A stretch of DNA of 64,000 nucleotides from Shinella sp. WSJ-2 (lineage in GTDB: Bacteria > Pseudomonadota > Alphaproteobacteria > Rhizobiales > Rhizobiaceae). Below, one piece after another: positions 63,107-64,000 of the stretch. The notes under the pieces were generated by a model that worked only from the letters and a program-made list of their open reading frames with translations, was not told where the DNA came from and made no database searches. The DNA lies in NCBI RefSeq assembly GCF_003432075.1, contig NZ_QWBU01000002.1, positions 124,001-188,000 of the forward strand, read 5' to 3'. The first letter of the stretch is position 1. Every line of letters begins with the position of its first letter. Made by a program: the position numbers and the translations under genes.

Positions 63107-63883
63107 ATGGAATTCGGCGAACACCTGAAGGAATGGCGCAGCCACCGGCGCATGAGCCAGCTGGAACTGGCAAACGAGGCTGGCATTTCCTCGCGCCATC
63201 TCTCCTTTCTCGAAACCGGCCGCTCGCGCCCCTCGGAGGGCATGATCCTCCGCCTCTCCGCGGTGCTCGACATTCCCGCGCGCGATCAGGGCCTGTTGTT
63301 TTCAGCCGCCGGCTTTCGCCCGCGCTTCGCCACGGCGCCGGCCAAAAGCCTCGCTGCCGTGCCGCCCGCCGTCGCCGAGGCGATCGGTCTCATCCTCGGC
63401 CGGCACGATCCCTATCCGGGCGTCGTCTTCGATCACGAATACAATGTGCTCACCGCCAACCAGGCCTTTCTCGGTCTTGCCGGCATGGCGGGCATCGCCG
63501 TTTCGCCCGGCGACAATTTCCTCGATGCCTATCTCGGCCCGACGCCGCTGCGCTCCATCGTCGTCAACTGGGCGCAATCGGCCGCCGATCTGGTGCACCG
63601 CATCCGCGCGGAGGCATGGCTGCAGGGGCCGCGCAGCCCGCTTCTCAAGCGCATCGAACGGCTCGCCGCGCAGGAGGATATCAAGGCGGCGCTCGAAACC
63701 TTCCCGGAGGGCGACCGCCTGCCGATCCTGCCCATCGAGATGCAGATCGGCGCGAAGCGCTTCAACTGGATCACCACGCTGACCTCCTTCGGCTCGACAC
63801 AGGACGCGCTCGTGCAGGGCGTGCTGATCGAAAGCTTCTTCCCCGCCGATGCCGAGACGCGGGCACATTTCGAGGGTGCGTGA
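63107..63883 (+). CDS. XRE-family regulator with MmyB-like ligand-binding domain
   Basis: A 258-residue protein. The N-terminal helix-turn-helix (about 5-60) has the pattern RMSQLELANEAGISSRHLSFLETGRSRPSEGMI. The C-terminal part (about 95-250) matches the MmyB-like domain that binds fatty acid-type ligands in relatives (for example YPGVVFDHEYNVLTANQAFLGL and NWAQSAADLVHRIRAE). Such regulators usually control a divergent gene, here the four-helix membrane protein. GGAGG lies just upstream of the chosen start. Confidence 0.85.
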   Translation: MEFGEHLKEWRSHRRMSQLELANEAGISSRHLSFLETGRSRPSEGMILRLSAVLDIPARDQGLLFSAAGFRPRFATAPAKSLAAVPPAVAEAIGLILGRHDPYPGVVFDHEYNVLTANQAFLGLAGMAGIAVSPGDNFLDAYLGPTPLRSIVVNWAQSAADLVHRIRAEAWLQGPRSPLLKRIERLAAQEDIKAALETFPEGDRLPILPIEMQIGAKRFNWITTLTSFGSTQDALVQGVLIESFFPADAETRAHFEGA

Positions 63884-63957
63884 AGGCATCCGAAACAGAC
63901 TGGGGATGCCGCCCCCTCCACCCTGTCCTGCGGCGCCAAACGCACTACATTCGCGCC

Positions 63958-64000
63958 ATGAGCTTCTTTTCCGACACTGATTCGCCGACCAACCTCACCG
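63958..64000 (+). CDS. 5' end of a gene, probably exodeoxyribonuclease VII large subunit
   Basis: Only 14 codons are visible (MSFFSDTDSPTNLT), cut by the window end. The short N-terminus matches the start of rhizobial XseA (acidic/Ser-rich, then TNL before the OB domain). With so few residues the name is tentative. Confidence 0.4.
   Translation, partial: MSFFSDTDSPTNLT

Noticed and set aside
1-64000. CRISPR arrays, insertion sequences, prophage or plasmid origin
   Set aside because: No regularly spaced repeats, transposase, integrase or replication genes were seen on either strand.

Overview
The window is a dense, high-GC chromosomal stretch from an alphaproteobacterium, most likely Rhizobiales and probably Rhizobiaceae (Rhizobium, Agrobacterium, Sinorhizobium or Shinella-like). 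Reasons: a cpaABCDEF-tadBC Flp pilus cluster laid out like the agrobacterial ctp cluster, a Yej-type peptide transporter, a BMP-type nucleoside transporter joined to nucleoside catabolic genes, and an acetylpolyamine amidohydrolase that keeps every active-site position of the Mycoplana enzyme. No phage, insertion sequence, integrase or CRISPR array is visible.

Layout. 0-5.4 kb: tail of an alkyltransferase gene, then a minus-strand run of central metabolism genes (mgsA, glk, an ABC exporter, dapB, gpmA). 5.5-14.8 kb: murein endopeptidase mepA, divergent from the yejABEF peptide importer, then a GhrA-like reductase and a MarR/NlpC-P60 pair. 15-16.4 kb: a leucyl aminopeptidase. 16.5-28.4 kb: Flp pilus locus (tadD, tadC, tadB, cpaF, cpaE, cpaD, cpaC, cpaB, prepilin peptidase, a 58-residue pilin, a free-standing secretin N-domain protein and two TadE-like minor pilins). 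28.5-40.5 kb: nucleoside salvage and catabolism (deoB-add, upp, deoA, deoC, punA, cdd) with a four-gene BMP transporter; a secreted-type aspartic protease gene and slyX are interspersed. 40.7-43.3 kb: msrA, a small membrane protein, tRNA-Ser(GGA), ugd. 43.3-52.1 kb: a predicted hydroxyproline/imino-acid catabolic cluster (aconitase X, FAD dehydrogenase, amino-acid ABC transporter, semialdehyde dehydrogenase, pyrroline-carboxylate reductase) with a shared DNA motif in both control regions. 52.3-64 kb: pcaB, a small secreted protein, GNAT/XRE-cupin/MFS genes, lepA, a FlgC-tail-like orphan, a stand-alone F0 subunit a gene, an OmpA lipoprotein, an EamA transporter, acetylpolyamine amidohydrolase, a membrane protein with a divergent XRE regulator, and the start of what is probably xseA.

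How it works together. The nucleoside block forms a near-complete route: uptake, deamination (cdd, add), phosphorolysis (punA, deoA), phosphopentomutase (deoB), aldolase (deoC) and uracil recapture (upp). The 43-52 kb block would import a proline derivative, dehydrate or oxidise it, reduce pyrroline-2-carboxylate to proline and oxidise 2-oxoglutarate semialdehyde. The Flp genes form a pilus machine in several transcription units, and CtrA-like motifs lie in front of three of them.

Most interesting points: CtrA-like sites at the pilus promoters, the shared operator-like motif in the hydroxyproline cluster, an orphan atpB lacking a normally conserved Asn, a hairpin over the ribosome binding site of the aspartic protease gene, a repeat whose two copies show compensatory base changes, and a possible structured RNA upstream of the orphan atpB.
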